Positions 44,235 to 52,692 of a stretch of DNA of 64,000 nt are shown in pieces (position 1 is the stretch's first letter; each line of letters opens with the position of its first letter). The DNA is taken from positions 372,001-436,000 of the forward strand of contig NZ_JASNWF010000001.1 of assembly GCF_030283205.1 (NCBI RefSeq), written 5' to 3'. The notes below the pieces were generated by a model, which saw only the letters and a list, made by a program, of their open reading frames with translations, was not told the DNA's origin and searched no databases. A program made the position numbers and the translations under genes. The stretch is from Actinomadura opuntiae. GTDB lineage: Bacteria; Actinomycetota; Actinomycetes; Streptosporangiales; Streptosporangiaceae.

Positions 44235-45346
44235 GGTTGCTCCGAGTCCAGGGGCAGGGCCTCTCCGGTGCTCCAGCCGAGGTCGTTCACAGTGGTGAGG
44301 CGAGCCAGGCCGTAGGCGAGCCGTTCGACGGCTTCGGCTACAGGAGTCGTGCCCGCAGGAATCGCTCGTCGTTGGCTATGGGCGGTGAGGCGGTCGGCGA
44401 TGGCCGACCACATCCGCTGCGCGGGGACGACTTCGCCTCGGGCAGACGGCGATCGTTGCTGCGCACCGTGGGCGGTCAAGGTCCCCATACCTGCTGGCCC
44501 GTACGGCGGTGGGAACTCGGCGGTGAGGGTCGTGTCCGTGCCGGTGAGCGTGACGTGATCGAGGTGTATGCCTGCAGGAGCCGAACCGACCGTCCACGCG
44601 ATGGTTGCCTCGTTCGGGGCGCGGACGATGCCATGAACAGTGGCGAGGTCCTTGCTGAGGACGCAGGGGACAGGCCGGGCGTTCGGGACGGTCAGCGCCA
44701 TGGTGCTCAGGAGGTGGTACCCCTGCCACAGCAAGATCTTTAAGGCGCGTCCGCCGGCTGGGCCGAGCGCTTTCGAAAACTGTGGTTGGGGGTCGGCCTC
44801 GAAGGTGTAGGGCGAGACGCCCGGCGGAAGGAAGGGCCGGCGTGCGGCCGTGTCGTGCCCGTCGGCCTTGGCCATCCAGCCACCTCGAAGTTCGTGCTCG
44901 GGTAGCTCGCGCCTCAGCTCAGCAACCGCACTGTCGAATGCCCGAACGACGCTGACTTCCAGCAGCACCCCGGCGGCGTCGGCCTGGCGGCGAAGCCGGC
45001 GCGTGCTGTCGAGGTCCAGGCTGACCGGCTTCTCGGTGAACGCATGGACGCCGTTGGCGATAGCCGCCTCGATCCAGGGCTCGTGGACACCGGTGAGCAC
45101 GGCGAGCAGATCGGCGCCCTCGAGCAGATCGGCGGTGTTCGCGGCTACTCGGCCCCCGAACTGGAAGACGGCCTGTTCGGCGCGTTCGATCTCCCGGTCG
45201 TAGACGGCCGCGATCTCCACGGCCGGGTGAGCGGTTAGGACGGGCAGGTGAATGCCGTACGCGGCACCGCCGCATCCCACCACCGCGACCCGCCACGGCC
45301 GCCCCTTCACCGCGGCGTCCTGACGCTCGTCTGGCGTGAGCTTCAT
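44231..45346 (-). CDS. Gfo/Idh/MocA family oxidoreductase B (operon gene 4)
   Basis: 371 residues. Rossmann motif VAVVGCGGAAYGIHLPVL, then DLLAVLTGVHEPWIEAAIA and HAFTEKPVSLDLDSTRRL with the standard EKP. The C-terminal domain is clearly different from that of the adjacent oxidoreductase, so the pair is not a recent duplication. ATG 45346 (MKLTPDERQDAAVKGRPWRV) overlaps the isomerase stop as ATGA. The open frame continues upstream, but only by reading through the isomerase gene. Confidence 0.9.
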   Translation of the reverse strand: MKLTPDERQDAAVKGRPWRVAVVGCGGAAYGIHLPVLTAHPAVEIAAVYDREIERAEQAVFQFGGRVAANTADLLEGADLLAVLTGVHEPWIEAAIANGVHAFTEKPVSLDLDSTRRLRRQADAAGVLLEVSVVRAFDSAVAELRRELPEHELRGGWMAKADGHDTAARRPFLPPGVSPYTFEADPQPQFSKALGPAGGRALKILLWQGYHLLSTMALTVPNARPVPCVLSKDLATVHGIVRAPNEATIAWTVGSAPAGIHLDHVTLTGTDTTLTAEFPPPYGPAGMGTLTAHGAQQRSPSARGEVVPAQRMWSAIADRLTAHSQRRAIPAGTTPVAEAVERLAYGLARLTTVNDLGWSTGEALPLDSEQP

Positions 45347-46248
45347 AGCCTGGTTCCCTGCACTTCGGTGACCGCGCTCAGAGCACGCTGAGCGATCACG
45401 TGCTGCGGCAGGCGGCGCAGGTCGGGGTTGAACAGCTCGACCGACAACGGCCCGGTATATCCGGCGCCGGTCAGTGCATGGAGGAATTGCGGCCAGGGCA
45501 GGGTGCCGTCGCCGGGGAACAGCCGCATCTCGTCGGTCCAGTATTCGGGCGTCACGGTGGCGGGCGTGTCGGCGATCTGGACGTGCGCGATTCTCGATGG
45601 CGCGAGGTCGGTCAACTGTGCGGGATCGGGACCGGCCGCCGCCCAGTGGTAGGAGTCCACGCACACTCCCAGGGCTGCCGCCGCAGTGGCGCCGCCGACG
45701 GCGTCGAGGAGCTGCACGAGCCCCTGAAGGCTGGGGATGAACGGATTGTGGCCGTCCAAGGATGCCGGGAGGCCGGCCTTGACCCCGACCGGTTCGACGG
45801 CGAGCGTCAGCCCGTGCTCCGCGCAGGCGGCACCGAGCATCTCAAGCCGTTCGGAGGCGAGGTCGTGGGCGAAAGAGCCGTCCAGGTCGGTCCGTGGGTT
45901 GAGCACGATCGTGGCGACGCGGCAGCCGATCGCGCCGAACGCTTCCAGCCGGGTCTCCAGACCGTCCACCGCGTGCAGGAAGGTAGGCGGGGCGACGAGC
46001 AGCGGATGCGGCAACACGGGCCCATCCGGTAGGAGTCCGCATGCGGCCGCGACGCGGATACCGAGTTCGTCGAGCAGGTCGGCAGCCCTGGTCGGCCCGT
46101 ACGCCACGACCTGCTGGATCGATGCCTCGATCATTGCGATCCCGGTGGCGGCGGCCAGCCGAGCGACCTGCTCGAACGACAGGCCGCTCACGGTAGCCGG
46201 GTTCAGGCACGCCGCGAACGTGAGTGGTTTCACATTGTGGGTGAGCAT
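45343..46248 (-). CDS. Sugar phosphate isomerase/epimerase, TIM-barrel (operon gene 3)
   Basis: 301 residues of the AP-endonuclease-2/xylose-isomerase-like fold. Metal-binding segments are LTLAVEPVGVKAG (Glu), LGVCVDSYHWAAAG (Asp, His), RIAHVQIADTP (His) and FPGDGTLPWPQFLHAL, followed by GPLSVELFNPDLRR (Glu). I start it at ATG 46248 (MLTHNVKPLTFAACLNPATV) with GGAGG 9 bp upstream. The family acts on inosose, hexose or ketose substrates, which fits two Gfo/Idh/MocA partners as in inositol-type pathways. Confidence 0.9.
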   Translation of the reverse strand: MLTHNVKPLTFAACLNPATVSGLSFEQVARLAAATGIAMIEASIQQVVAYGPTRAADLLDELGIRVAAACGLLPDGPVLPHPLLVAPPTFLHAVDGLETRLEAFGAIGCRVATIVLNPRTDLDGSFAHDLASERLEMLGAACAEHGLTLAVEPVGVKAGLPASLDGHNPFIPSLQGLVQLLDAVGGATAAAALGVCVDSYHWAAAGPDPAQLTDLAPSRIAHVQIADTPATVTPEYWTDEMRLFPGDGTLPWPQFLHALTGAGYTGPLSVELFNPDLRRLPQHVIAQRALSAVTEVQGTRL

Positions 46249-46264
46249 GGTGGTCGGCCTCCGC

Positions 46265-47500
46265 TCAGGCCGTCGCGAGGTCGCCGGCCAGCAGCCGTCC
46301 ACGCAGCGAGTCCAGGCCGGCCAGCACTTCGGCGATCACTTTGCGGACGAGTGGTTCGCTCAGCGGCTCCTCGCCGGAGGTCTGCACGACCGTTTGCCAC
46401 GGGTCGTCGAGATCGCGGCCGGACTGCGACACCAGGGCCACCGCGACCGTTCGGCCGGTTTCGGCGTGCAGGCGTTCGGCGCCCTGTTGGGCGGCGAGGT
46501 TGTAGAGCTTGCCGACGTGATAGACGGGGTTCTTGCCCGACACCCCTTCGGCGGACCAGGGCCGAAGCATCGAGATCACTCCGTTGGTCCGGTTGCCGCG
46601 ACCGACCACGCCCTCGTCCCCCGACTCCAGCGACGAGCCGATCGCCGTCAAGTACAGCTCCTGCCGCTCGTCGTTGTCGCGGGTGTTGACGGCAGCCTGG
46701 ATCACGCAGTGCGGGGCGGTCTCCCGCGCGATCTCGGCGATCAGTTCGCGCAGCCGCGCGCGCCGTCCGACGTAGACGGAGAGGCCGGGGGTGTATTCGG
46801 CGATCTGCGGCACACACGCGGTCACATGAACCTGGTTGCCGTGCCGTACCACCATGATCTTGATGTCGGTCCCCAGCCACAGCCGGGGACCGGCCTGTTG
46901 GGATCCGCTCAGCTCCGACTCGACGGCGACCGCGACCTGCTCGGCGATCCCGGAAGGGGCGTAGCCGACGCCGGCGGAGGTGTCGTTGGCGAACAGCCGC
47001 GTCCGCTCGGCGAGGTCGTCCAGGCTCCTGGGCGCGAACCAGAACCGCCGCCCTGCCTGCTGGGCGTCGGTCTCGCCCAGCACCGCGCCCGGGCTGGACG
47101 CCTGGGTCACTCGGGGTCGCAGCACCAGATCGCGGGTTATGTCCAGACGCGGGAGCGCGTCCGCCAGGTACTCCTGGACCGCCGCCTCAATGATCGCCTC
47201 AACCGGAATGGGGACGTCGCCGAGGGCGGCGGTGAAGCGGCCGTTGACCAGGGCGGTGATCGGGGCGGTCAGTTCGCCGTGTCCGAACCTGACGTCCGCA
47301 GCGCCGCCGAGCAGCGCGGTCTTGTCGGCGTTGTGGTGCAGGATCGCACCGTACTCGTCCAGGCAGTAGCGGCTGTAGGCGCGCGAGACGGCCTCGGCCA
47401 CGCCGTCGGCCAGCGTGTCGGGGTGACCGGCGCCTTTGCGTTCGACCACTTCGAGCGCATGGTCAGCGGGCGGCAGGCCAGTGCCGGTGATCACGTTCAT
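46265..47500 (-). CDS. S-adenosylmethionine synthetase, archaeal type (operon gene 2)
   Basis: This enzyme would make AdoMet from ATP and methionine, 411 residues. It belongs to the archaeal MAT family and not to bacterial MetK: VVERKGAGHPDTLADGVAEA near the N-terminus, HHNADKTALLGGAADVRFG, and the signature GRGNRTNGVISMLRPWSAEG. I chose ATG 47500 because GGAGGG lies 6 bp before it and it overlaps the glycosyltransferase stop (ATGA). The ATG two codons earlier has no spacing. No methyltransferase is in the operon, so its AdoMet may feed another chemistry. Confidence 0.9.
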   Translation of the reverse strand: MNVITGTGLPPADHALEVVERKGAGHPDTLADGVAEAVSRAYSRYCLDEYGAILHHNADKTALLGGAADVRFGHGELTAPITALVNGRFTAALGDVPIPVEAIIEAAVQEYLADALPRLDITRDLVLRPRVTQASSPGAVLGETDAQQAGRRFWFAPRSLDDLAERTRLFANDTSAGVGYAPSGIAEQVAVAVESELSGSQQAGPRLWLGTDIKIMVVRHGNQVHVTACVPQIAEYTPGLSVYVGRRARLRELIAEIARETAPHCVIQAAVNTRDNDERQELYLTAIGSSLESGDEGVVGRGNRTNGVISMLRPWSAEGVSGKNPVYHVGKLYNLAAQQGAERLHAETGRTVAVALVSQSGRDLDDPWQTVVQTSGEEPLSEPLVRKVIAEVLAGLDSLRGRLLAGDLATA

Positions 47501-48513
47501 GTGCATCCCTCCGGATCGGTGGAGCTGAGTGGGAGCAGCGTCCGGCCGACGAAGACGAGCCGGACGCGTTCGAGGTGATAGGTGAAGATCCGGGCGGCGT
47601 CGCGGAGCGCCACCACAAACTGCACGTCGTCCAGGAAGGCCCAGGCAGCCGCAAGCAGCGCCAAGACGTCGACGATGTCGGAGAACCCCGCACGGACAGC
47701 GGGCGCTGGGACGCGCACGGTCGTGCGCATGCGGGCGACACAGATCCCGTGGCAGGCGCCCTGAAGAAGGAACCAGCCGGGACGGGTCTGAGCGCGGCCG
47801 ACAGGATGGTCCACGACTGCCTTCGGCTCGATCATCACGCGAAGGCCCGCCTGGCTAGCTCGGTCGGCGAACTCCAGGTCCTCGCAATCGAGCGGCAGCC
47901 GACCGCGACGCCCCAAGTCGGTACGCAAGAGCCCGAGCCGGACGAACGCGCGCCGGTCGATGAGGATGTTCGCGCCGACGATCCAGTACGGCCAGCCGTA
48001 GTCGCTCGCTCTCTCGGGCCACTCCAGCGGCCCGTGGCATTCAGCAAGCGGACGGGCCGCAACCCAGCCCATCGTGAGCGCCGTCCCGTCGGGATAGGAC
48101 GTCACCGCCCGACCGCCAACGACGGCTGCGTCATGCTGACCGGCCGCCGCCACGAGCGCCTGCAGCCAGCCAGTGCGCGGACGTATGTCGGCGTCGGTCA
48201 ACACCATGTAGCGGCCCCGCGCCGCCCGGATGCCACGGTTCCGCCCCCGGCTCAAGCCCGGCCGCGGTTCGTGGAACACCCGCACAGGGAACGGCCATGA
48301 GCCAGCCACTACTGCGCGGACATCGCAGCGGCGTCGCCGGCTGTTGTTCACGACCACCACTTCCAGGCCGGCAGACACCCTTCCGACGAAGCTTTGAAGC
48401 GCCAGTGCGGTCAACAGACCGTGCAGCGCATTCGCGTTCCCCCGCACCGAGACAACAACCGACACCAACGGCTTCTCGCCCCGCGCTGGCGGCCACAGGG
48501 TGGTCATCGTCAC
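47497..48513 (-). CDS. Family 2 glycosyltransferase (operon gene 1)
   Basis: About 338 residues, GT-A fold. It starts LVSVVVSVRGNANALHGLLT, then has VFHEPRPGLSRGRNRGIRAA, the metal-binding DADIRPRTGWL (DxD-like), VGANILIDRRAFVRLG and the catalytic acid region LDCEDLEFADRA. A C-terminal hydrophobic stretch (DVLALLAAAWAFLDDVQFVV) may bind the membrane. GTG 48513 follows GGAGGT by 7 bp; ATG 48507 and GTG 48522 are alternatives. It heads the operon, divergent from the XRE-TPR regulator. Confidence 0.88.
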   Translation of the reverse strand: MTMTTLWPPARGEKPLVSVVVSVRGNANALHGLLTALALQSFVGRVSAGLEVVVVNNSRRRRCDVRAVVAGSWPFPVRVFHEPRPGLSRGRNRGIRAARGRYMVLTDADIRPRTGWLQALVAAAGQHDAAVVGGRAVTSYPDGTALTMGWVAARPLAECHGPLEWPERASDYGWPYWIVGANILIDRRAFVRLGLLRTDLGRRGRLPLDCEDLEFADRASQAGLRVMIEPKAVVDHPVGRAQTRPGWFLLQGACHGICVARMRTTVRVPAPAVRAGFSDIVDVLALLAAAWAFLDDVQFVVALRDAARIFTYHLERVRLVFVGRTLLPLSSTDPEGCT

Positions 48514-48636
48514 GGTGCCCACCTCCGAACTCGTTCTCTGCGCCGAACCCGTTGCGGCGCGATCGCCAAGAAGTTAGAACCGCTGGAGGGCCACCACCCG
48601 GAAAGAAAATCCGGGGTCACTCGGCGGAGATCCGTG
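48514..48636. promoter_or_regulatory. Divergent promoter region of the eight-gene operon and its neighbour regulator
   Basis: The 123 bp hold both promoters. CCCGGA (48597-48602) and TCCGGG (48610-48615) form 6-bp arms around an A-rich 7-nt centre and might be an operator. I cannot place the -10 and -35 boxes with confidence. Confidence 0.4.
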
Positions 48637-49863
48637 ATGAGCGATCACTGGCAAGACCTGTCACCCGGGCAGCGGGTGGCCTGGAATCGCGTCCGGCGCG
48701 GCATGCCCCAAGAGGTCCTGGCCGGCCTGATCGGACGAACCGAGGACTGGCTCAGCAAGATCGAGAACGACCGCGCACCACTGGACCGACTCTCGGTCAT
48801 CCGAGCCCTCGCCGACGCCCTGCGCATCTCGGTCTTCGACATCATCGGGCCGCAGCCCAGCACACCGACCCGCGCAGAACCGTCCGCACTCGACGTCGGT
48901 CCGGTCCGCTCCGCCCTCACCGACTACCGGCAGCTATCGCCGCTGCTGGCCGCCCTCGACGCGGAGCCGGAAACGCCTCGCATCGACTTCCTCCGCCGGG
49001 ACGTCGCCGAGGTAATGACCGCCTACCAGCAATCGCGCTACGCACAGATGCTGGCCCGGTTGCCGGAACTGCTCACCCAGACCAACCTCGCCACCCGAGA
49101 GGCACAGGCCCAGCACCAGCCCGAAGCGGACCTGCTCGCCGCACTGGCCAACCAATCCGCAGCGATGATCCTCACCAAACTCGGCGAGACCGACCTCGCC
49201 TGGATCGCCGCCCAACGCGGACTCACCATGGCTGAACGCACCGGCGACCCCATCGTCATCGGATCCCTGTTCCGCTCGGTCATCCACGCCCTGCAATCCC
49301 AAGGCCGCCTCGACGAAGCCACCGCCATGGCCCAGACCGCATCCGAATACCTTGAACGCCAGAACGCGCACCGCTCACCCACACTGCTGTCAATCCACGG
49401 CACCCTGCTTCTCCCCGGCGCCGTCGCCGCCGCCCGAGCCAGCAACCGCACCGTCGCCAACGACTACCTCGCGCGCGCCGAACAGATAGCCGAGGAACTC
49501 GGTGCCGACGCCAACCACCTGTGGACCGCCTTCGGCCCCACCAACGTACGCATCCACCGCGTCACCACCGCCATGGCCCTCGGCGACGTCCCCACCGCAC
49601 TCGACCTCATCCCCGGCATCGACACCGCCCACCTGCCAGCCGAACGAGCCGCCCGCCACAGCCTCGAAGTCGTCAACGCCTACCGCGCCCGCAACAAGAT
49701 CGACGAAGCCATCGGCGAACTCCTCACCGCCGAACGCCGCGCCGCCGAACAGGTCCACGCCCACGTCATGAGCCGCCAGCTCGTCCACCAACTCCGCGAC
49801 ACCACCACCGGCCGACGCAGCCGCCTCCTGGCCGATCTCGCCCGCCGCATGAACATCATCTAG
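48637..49863 (+). CDS. XRE family regulator with TPR-like C-terminus
   Basis: 408 residues. An N-terminal HTH (MPQEVLAGLIGRTEDWLSKI, about residues 23-42) is followed by about 330 residues of helical repeats typical of TPR-containing pathway regulators (MILTKLGETDLAWIAAQRGL, QGRLDEATAMAQTASEYLER, ARNKIDEAIGELLTAERRAA). ATG 48637 follows GGAGA by 6 bp. It is divergent from the glycosyltransferase operon and is the best candidate for its regulator. The open frame extends upstream without support. Confidence 0.87.
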   Translation: MSDHWQDLSPGQRVAWNRVRRGMPQEVLAGLIGRTEDWLSKIENDRAPLDRLSVIRALADALRISVFDIIGPQPSTPTRAEPSALDVGPVRSALTDYRQLSPLLAALDAEPETPRIDFLRRDVAEVMTAYQQSRYAQMLARLPELLTQTNLATREAQAQHQPEADLLAALANQSAAMILTKLGETDLAWIAAQRGLTMAERTGDPIVIGSLFRSVIHALQSQGRLDEATAMAQTASEYLERQNAHRSPTLLSIHGTLLLPGAVAAARASNRTVANDYLARAEQIAEELGADANHLWTAFGPTNVRIHRVTTAMALGDVPTALDLIPGIDTAHLPAERAARHSLEVVNAYRARNKIDEAIGELLTAERRAAEQVHAHVMSRQLVHQLRDTTTGRRSRLLADLARRMNII

Positions 49864-49886
49864 CCCTATCTCCTACCCTCACTGCT

Positions 49887-50366
49887 GTGACCGATGACCC
49901 GGCAGCGAGCTTCACCCGCGCCCGCGCGGCGGCAGGTGTCCTGTTCTTCGACGACCACGACCGCATCATGCTGGTCGACCCCTCCTACAAGGACTACCGC
50001 GACATCCCCGGCGGCTACGTCGAACACGGCGAAACCCCTCGCCAGGCCGCAGCACGCGAGGTCGCCGAAGAACTCGGCATCCGCCCACCGATCGGCCGGC
50101 TTCTGGTCGCCGACTGGGCCCCTAACGACACCGAAGGCGACAAGATCCTCTTCCTGTTCGACGGCGGCACCCTCACACCCGACCAACTCAACGCCATCCG
50201 CCTCGACCCCGACGAACTAGTCGGCTACCAATTCCACGACATCACCCAGATCCACGACCTGACCATCCCCCGCCTGGCCCGCCGCCTCGTCCACGCCCAC
50301 GCCGCCCACCACGACGCCACCGCCCGCTACCTCGAACACGGCCAAGTGCTCTCAACTGGGCATTGA
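49887..50366 (+). CDS. Nudix hydrolase (second, downstream of the XRE-TPR gene)
   Basis: 159 residues with the Nudix box GGYVEHGETPRQAAAREVAEELGI. It is not closely similar to the Nudix protein that ends the opposite operon. GTG 49887 has no ribosome site; CTACCCT shortly upstream could be a -10 box, so the message may be leaderless. It follows the regulator by 23 bp and may be its co-transcribed partner. Confidence 0.87.
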   Translation: MTDDPAASFTRARAAAGVLFFDDHDRIMLVDPSYKDYRDIPGGYVEHGETPRQAAAREVAEELGIRPPIGRLLVADWAPNDTEGDKILFLFDGGTLTPDQLNAIRLDPDELVGYQFHDITQIHDLTIPRLARRLVHAHAAHHDATARYLEHGQVLSTGH

Positions 50367-50482
50367 CATCAAACCGACTCCAGCAACGACCTGTACATCG
50401 GCATAGAAGACGAGGTCCGATACAGATCTAAGCTCACTGCACTGAGGGAGAGCTTCGATGACGTCGAATGTCGGCTCGGCAG

Positions 50483-51103
50483 CTAAGAGAGGTCATCGAA
50501 AGTCATGGGTTGCCCGCACTGGTAGCGGCGGTACTGCCGTTCCAGGAGCGGAAGAGCGAGCAGAGGCCAGCGGGTGACAGCACCCGTCGCCTTGTCGATG
50601 ACAAGCGCGGTCGGGGTCTCGATCGTCGGAATGGTGGCGGGTTCTGGGATCGCCACCTGAATGGGGAGGGCCAGGAAGCCATCCTCGAATTCTTGAATAT
50701 GGATGAAGACGGGCTCTTCGACACGGGCGGACAGGTGACGACGGGCGCGACGCCAGGCTTCCGCCGCGTCAATGGAGATTGTCTGTGCCGCTCGCGTTTC
50801 GCCGAGAACGGCTTCGAGCTGACGGATGGTGCCGCATGGATGGTTCCAGCGTTCCTCGTTCTTTCGGCGAGGGTGCGAGTCGGCAGGGTGCCGATGGACT
50901 TCCAGTACCGCGGTGAGAGCCTCGCAGAGCACGAGAACCAGGTCAGGCGCGCGGCAAAGAAATTCGAGGCTGTGGTAATCGAGCTGGTTCGCCACTTTCT
51001 TGAGGTTGCGGCCGATGCTCCGGCGGTCGGCCCTTCGGGCGGCGTTGGCCATCGTGTCGACGGCTTGTGACAAGCGAGCGTGGCGGTCGGGGGCGCTGTG
51101 CAT
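50483..51103 (-). CDS. Unknown protein with a YrhB-like C-terminus
   Basis: 206 residues. The first 120 residues are helical with no recognised domain (RNLKKVANQLDYHSLEFLCR, VLVLCEALTAVLEVHRHPAD). The rest (AEAWRRARRHLSARVEEPVF, EDGFLALPIQVAIPEPA, TALVIDKATGAVTRWPLLAL) resembles the YrhB/immunity-type fold common in Streptomyces proteins of unknown role. ATG 51103 follows GAGGA. It could act as an immunity or chaperone-like protein, but no toxin gene adjoins. Confidence 0.65.
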   Translation of the reverse strand: MHSAPDRHARLSQAVDTMANAARRADRRSIGRNLKKVANQLDYHSLEFLCRAPDLVLVLCEALTAVLEVHRHPADSHPRRKNEERWNHPCGTIRQLEAVLGETRAAQTISIDAAEAWRRARRHLSARVEEPVFIHIQEFEDGFLALPIQVAIPEPATIPTIETPTALVIDKATGAVTRWPLLALPLLERQYRRYQCGQPMTFDDLS

Positions 51104-51134
51104 GGGCGGCGGTCCTCATATAGGTAGGCGCGGG

Positions 51135-51174
51135 CCGGGGACGTGGCGCACGGGAGAGGACGCCACGTCCCCGG
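51135..51174 (-). terminator. 14-bp-stem hairpin, terminator of the ATP-binding protein gene
   Basis: CCGGGGACGTGGCG (51135-51148) and CGCCACGTCCCCGG (51161-51174) are exact inverted repeats around 12 nt. They lie downstream of the gene at 51223 and upstream of the gene at 50483, both on the minus strand, so they separate two transcripts. Confidence 0.75.
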
Positions 51175-51222
51175 GGCTTGGCAGGCCGGGCATGAATGTC
51201 TGATAGCCCGGCGGCTTTCACG

Positions 51223-51945
51223 TCAGCGATGGCCTTCGAGGTGGCTGACGATGCACTCGGCGGTTTCTTGGAGGTCAATCAGGGGCTGACGGAGGTAGTT
51301 CGTGCCAGCCCGCCATGAGAAGGCTTTCGGCTCGACCCAGATATTCAGGTCACCGGTGGCGAGGATCGATATTCCTGCCTCATCGGTGCGACGAACGACC
51401 CCGACGCCGCGAGCGCGCAGTACCTCCGAGAGGCCGCGTGCCGCCGTCGCCGGCGGAACGATCTGGTCGGCCTTCGGCCATGGCGTTGGGAGCGCGACCG
51501 CGAACCAGACGCGCTTGCCTGTGCAGGATGATCTGAAGCGTGCCCTGGTCCAGTGGGCACCGGTGTGAGAGGCGAGCGCGGCGACGATGGCCAGGCCCTT
51601 GCCGTGGTCGTCGAGAAGGTCAGTATCGGTACTGACCGGCCACACCTCGCGGTGCGCGTCGAAGACCGAGACGACCAATTCGGGAGCCGGACGAGTGCGT
51701 GCCCATACCCACAACTCCGGAAAGGCCATGCCATTGGACCAGGGCGACGGCGCGTGGTTGAGGGCATTGGTCGCGAGCTCGGAAACCGCGAGTTTGGCAT
51801 CCTCGATCAGTCCGGGCGGCAGGTGCAGCTCGCGCATCGTCGCGGCCAGCAACGAGCGGGAGCGGGAGGCGCAGGTCGGGTCAGCAGGAAGCTGGAACGC
51901 GCAGGCTCCGCCGATGGGGATGTCAGCGGGCCTACCGCTCAGCAT
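51223..51945 (-). CDS. ATP-binding protein, anti-sigma factor-like HATPase
   Basis: 240 residues. The GHKL ATPase N-box is AVSELATNALNHAPSPW, and the G1 box is LDDHGKGLAIVAALASHTG. This fits the RsbW/SpoIIAB-like serine kinase class that is widespread in actinomycetes. About 100 residues follow the ATPase (VGVVRRTDEAGISILATGDL, NYLRQPLIDLQETAECIVSH), which is an extra domain of unknown role. ATG 51945 follows GGGAG by 6 bp. It overlaps the upstream gene by 7 bp. Confidence 0.85.
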   Translation of the reverse strand: MLSGRPADIPIGGACAFQLPADPTCASRSRSLLAATMRELHLPPGLIEDAKLAVSELATNALNHAPSPWSNGMAFPELWVWARTRPAPELVVSVFDAHREVWPVSTDTDLLDDHGKGLAIVAALASHTGAHWTRARFRSSCTGKRVWFAVALPTPWPKADQIVPPATAARGLSEVLRARGVGVVRRTDEAGISILATGDLNIWVEPKAFSWRAGTNYLRQPLIDLQETAECIVSHLEGHR

Positions 51946-52427
51946 CGTCCGCTCCCGTCCCGCGTTGGGGAGGTGGCACGGTGCCGCTTCCGCCACATCG
52001 GGCGACGTCGGACGGAGTACTGCGCGCATGCGTCCGCGCGCATCCGTGGAGCGTCCGGGCGGCTGACGGGGCGCATGCAGGCTCGCGACGCACTCCCATA
52101 GGGGTGAATCTGCGGCGTGCGGGGGCCGAGGTACTCGAGCCGCCGGCTCAGTTCTCCGGGGGTTTCCGCCTCGAGCAGGCGTTGCCGACCGTCAAGGCCA
52201 CGGGCGAGAGCCCAGTACCGCCCGGTGTACTCACCGAACCATGCCACCACACCGGGGAAGCGGTGCCCAAGGTCGACAATCGCCTGGTCAGGGTCCACCT
52301 CGGAAATAGCCCACGGGTCCTGCGCCGTCGTCATGGCGGCGAGAGGCCCACTGGGACGGTCGGCTACGGCGTGCATTGTGGCGGATGACGTCGCCATGGA
52401 CGGGGGCGCGTTCGTACGATCATGCAT
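51939..52427 (-). CDS. Small hypothetical protein upstream of the anti-sigma-like gene
   Basis: 162 residues. AGGAGG lies 8 bp before ATG 52427, which supports the start. The middle part (IVDLGHRFPGVVAWFGEYTG, RYWALARGLDGRQRLLEAET) resembles short actinobacterial proteins encoded next to XRE/DUF397 genes. The last ~55 residues are Arg-rich and low in quality and may be non-homologous read-through. It is probably co-transcribed with the ATP-binding protein. Confidence 0.65.
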   Translation of the reverse strand: MHDRTNAPPSMATSSATMHAVADRPSGPLAAMTTAQDPWAISEVDPDQAIVDLGHRFPGVVAWFGEYTGRYWALARGLDGRQRLLEAETPGELSRRLEYLGPRTPQIHPYGSASRACMRPVSRPDAPRMRADACAQYSVRRRPMWRKRHRATSPTRDGSGRC

Positions 52428-52453
52428 GGGTCGGACCTCCTGCGTCCGATCAA

Positions 52454-52489
52454 GGTCTCGGGCCGGTGGTGCCACACCGGCCCGGGACC
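52454..52489. promoter_or_regulatory. 15-bp-stem inverted repeat between divergent regulatory genes
   Basis: GGTCTCGGGCCGGTG (52454-52468) pairs with CACCGGCCCGGGACC (52475-52489), 15 bp with one G-U wobble around a 6-nt loop. It sits 27 bp upstream of the start at 52427. It could be a leader hairpin of that gene or an operator. Confidence 0.5.
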
Positions 52490-52692
52490 GCCTCAACCTC
52501 TCCGGTCAGCTTGACTCCGGGAGCCGGACGGTTCTCTTGGCGCGGCGGCGATCCTCCATCGTGCACGCCGTGTGAAGCGTCCGTCACACATCATCACCCG
52601 AACGACGGCTGCTGTCTATGCACTTGTTCAGATTCCTTTGAACTGTTCGAAGGGCAAGGAACTTGATCGCATTGCGTGCAACACTGGGCGAT

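Noticed and set aside
45737..47578. 613-codon plus-strand frame opposite the isomerase and AdoMet synthetase
   Set aside because: The minus-strand genes have complete motifs and ATGA coupling; this frame has none.
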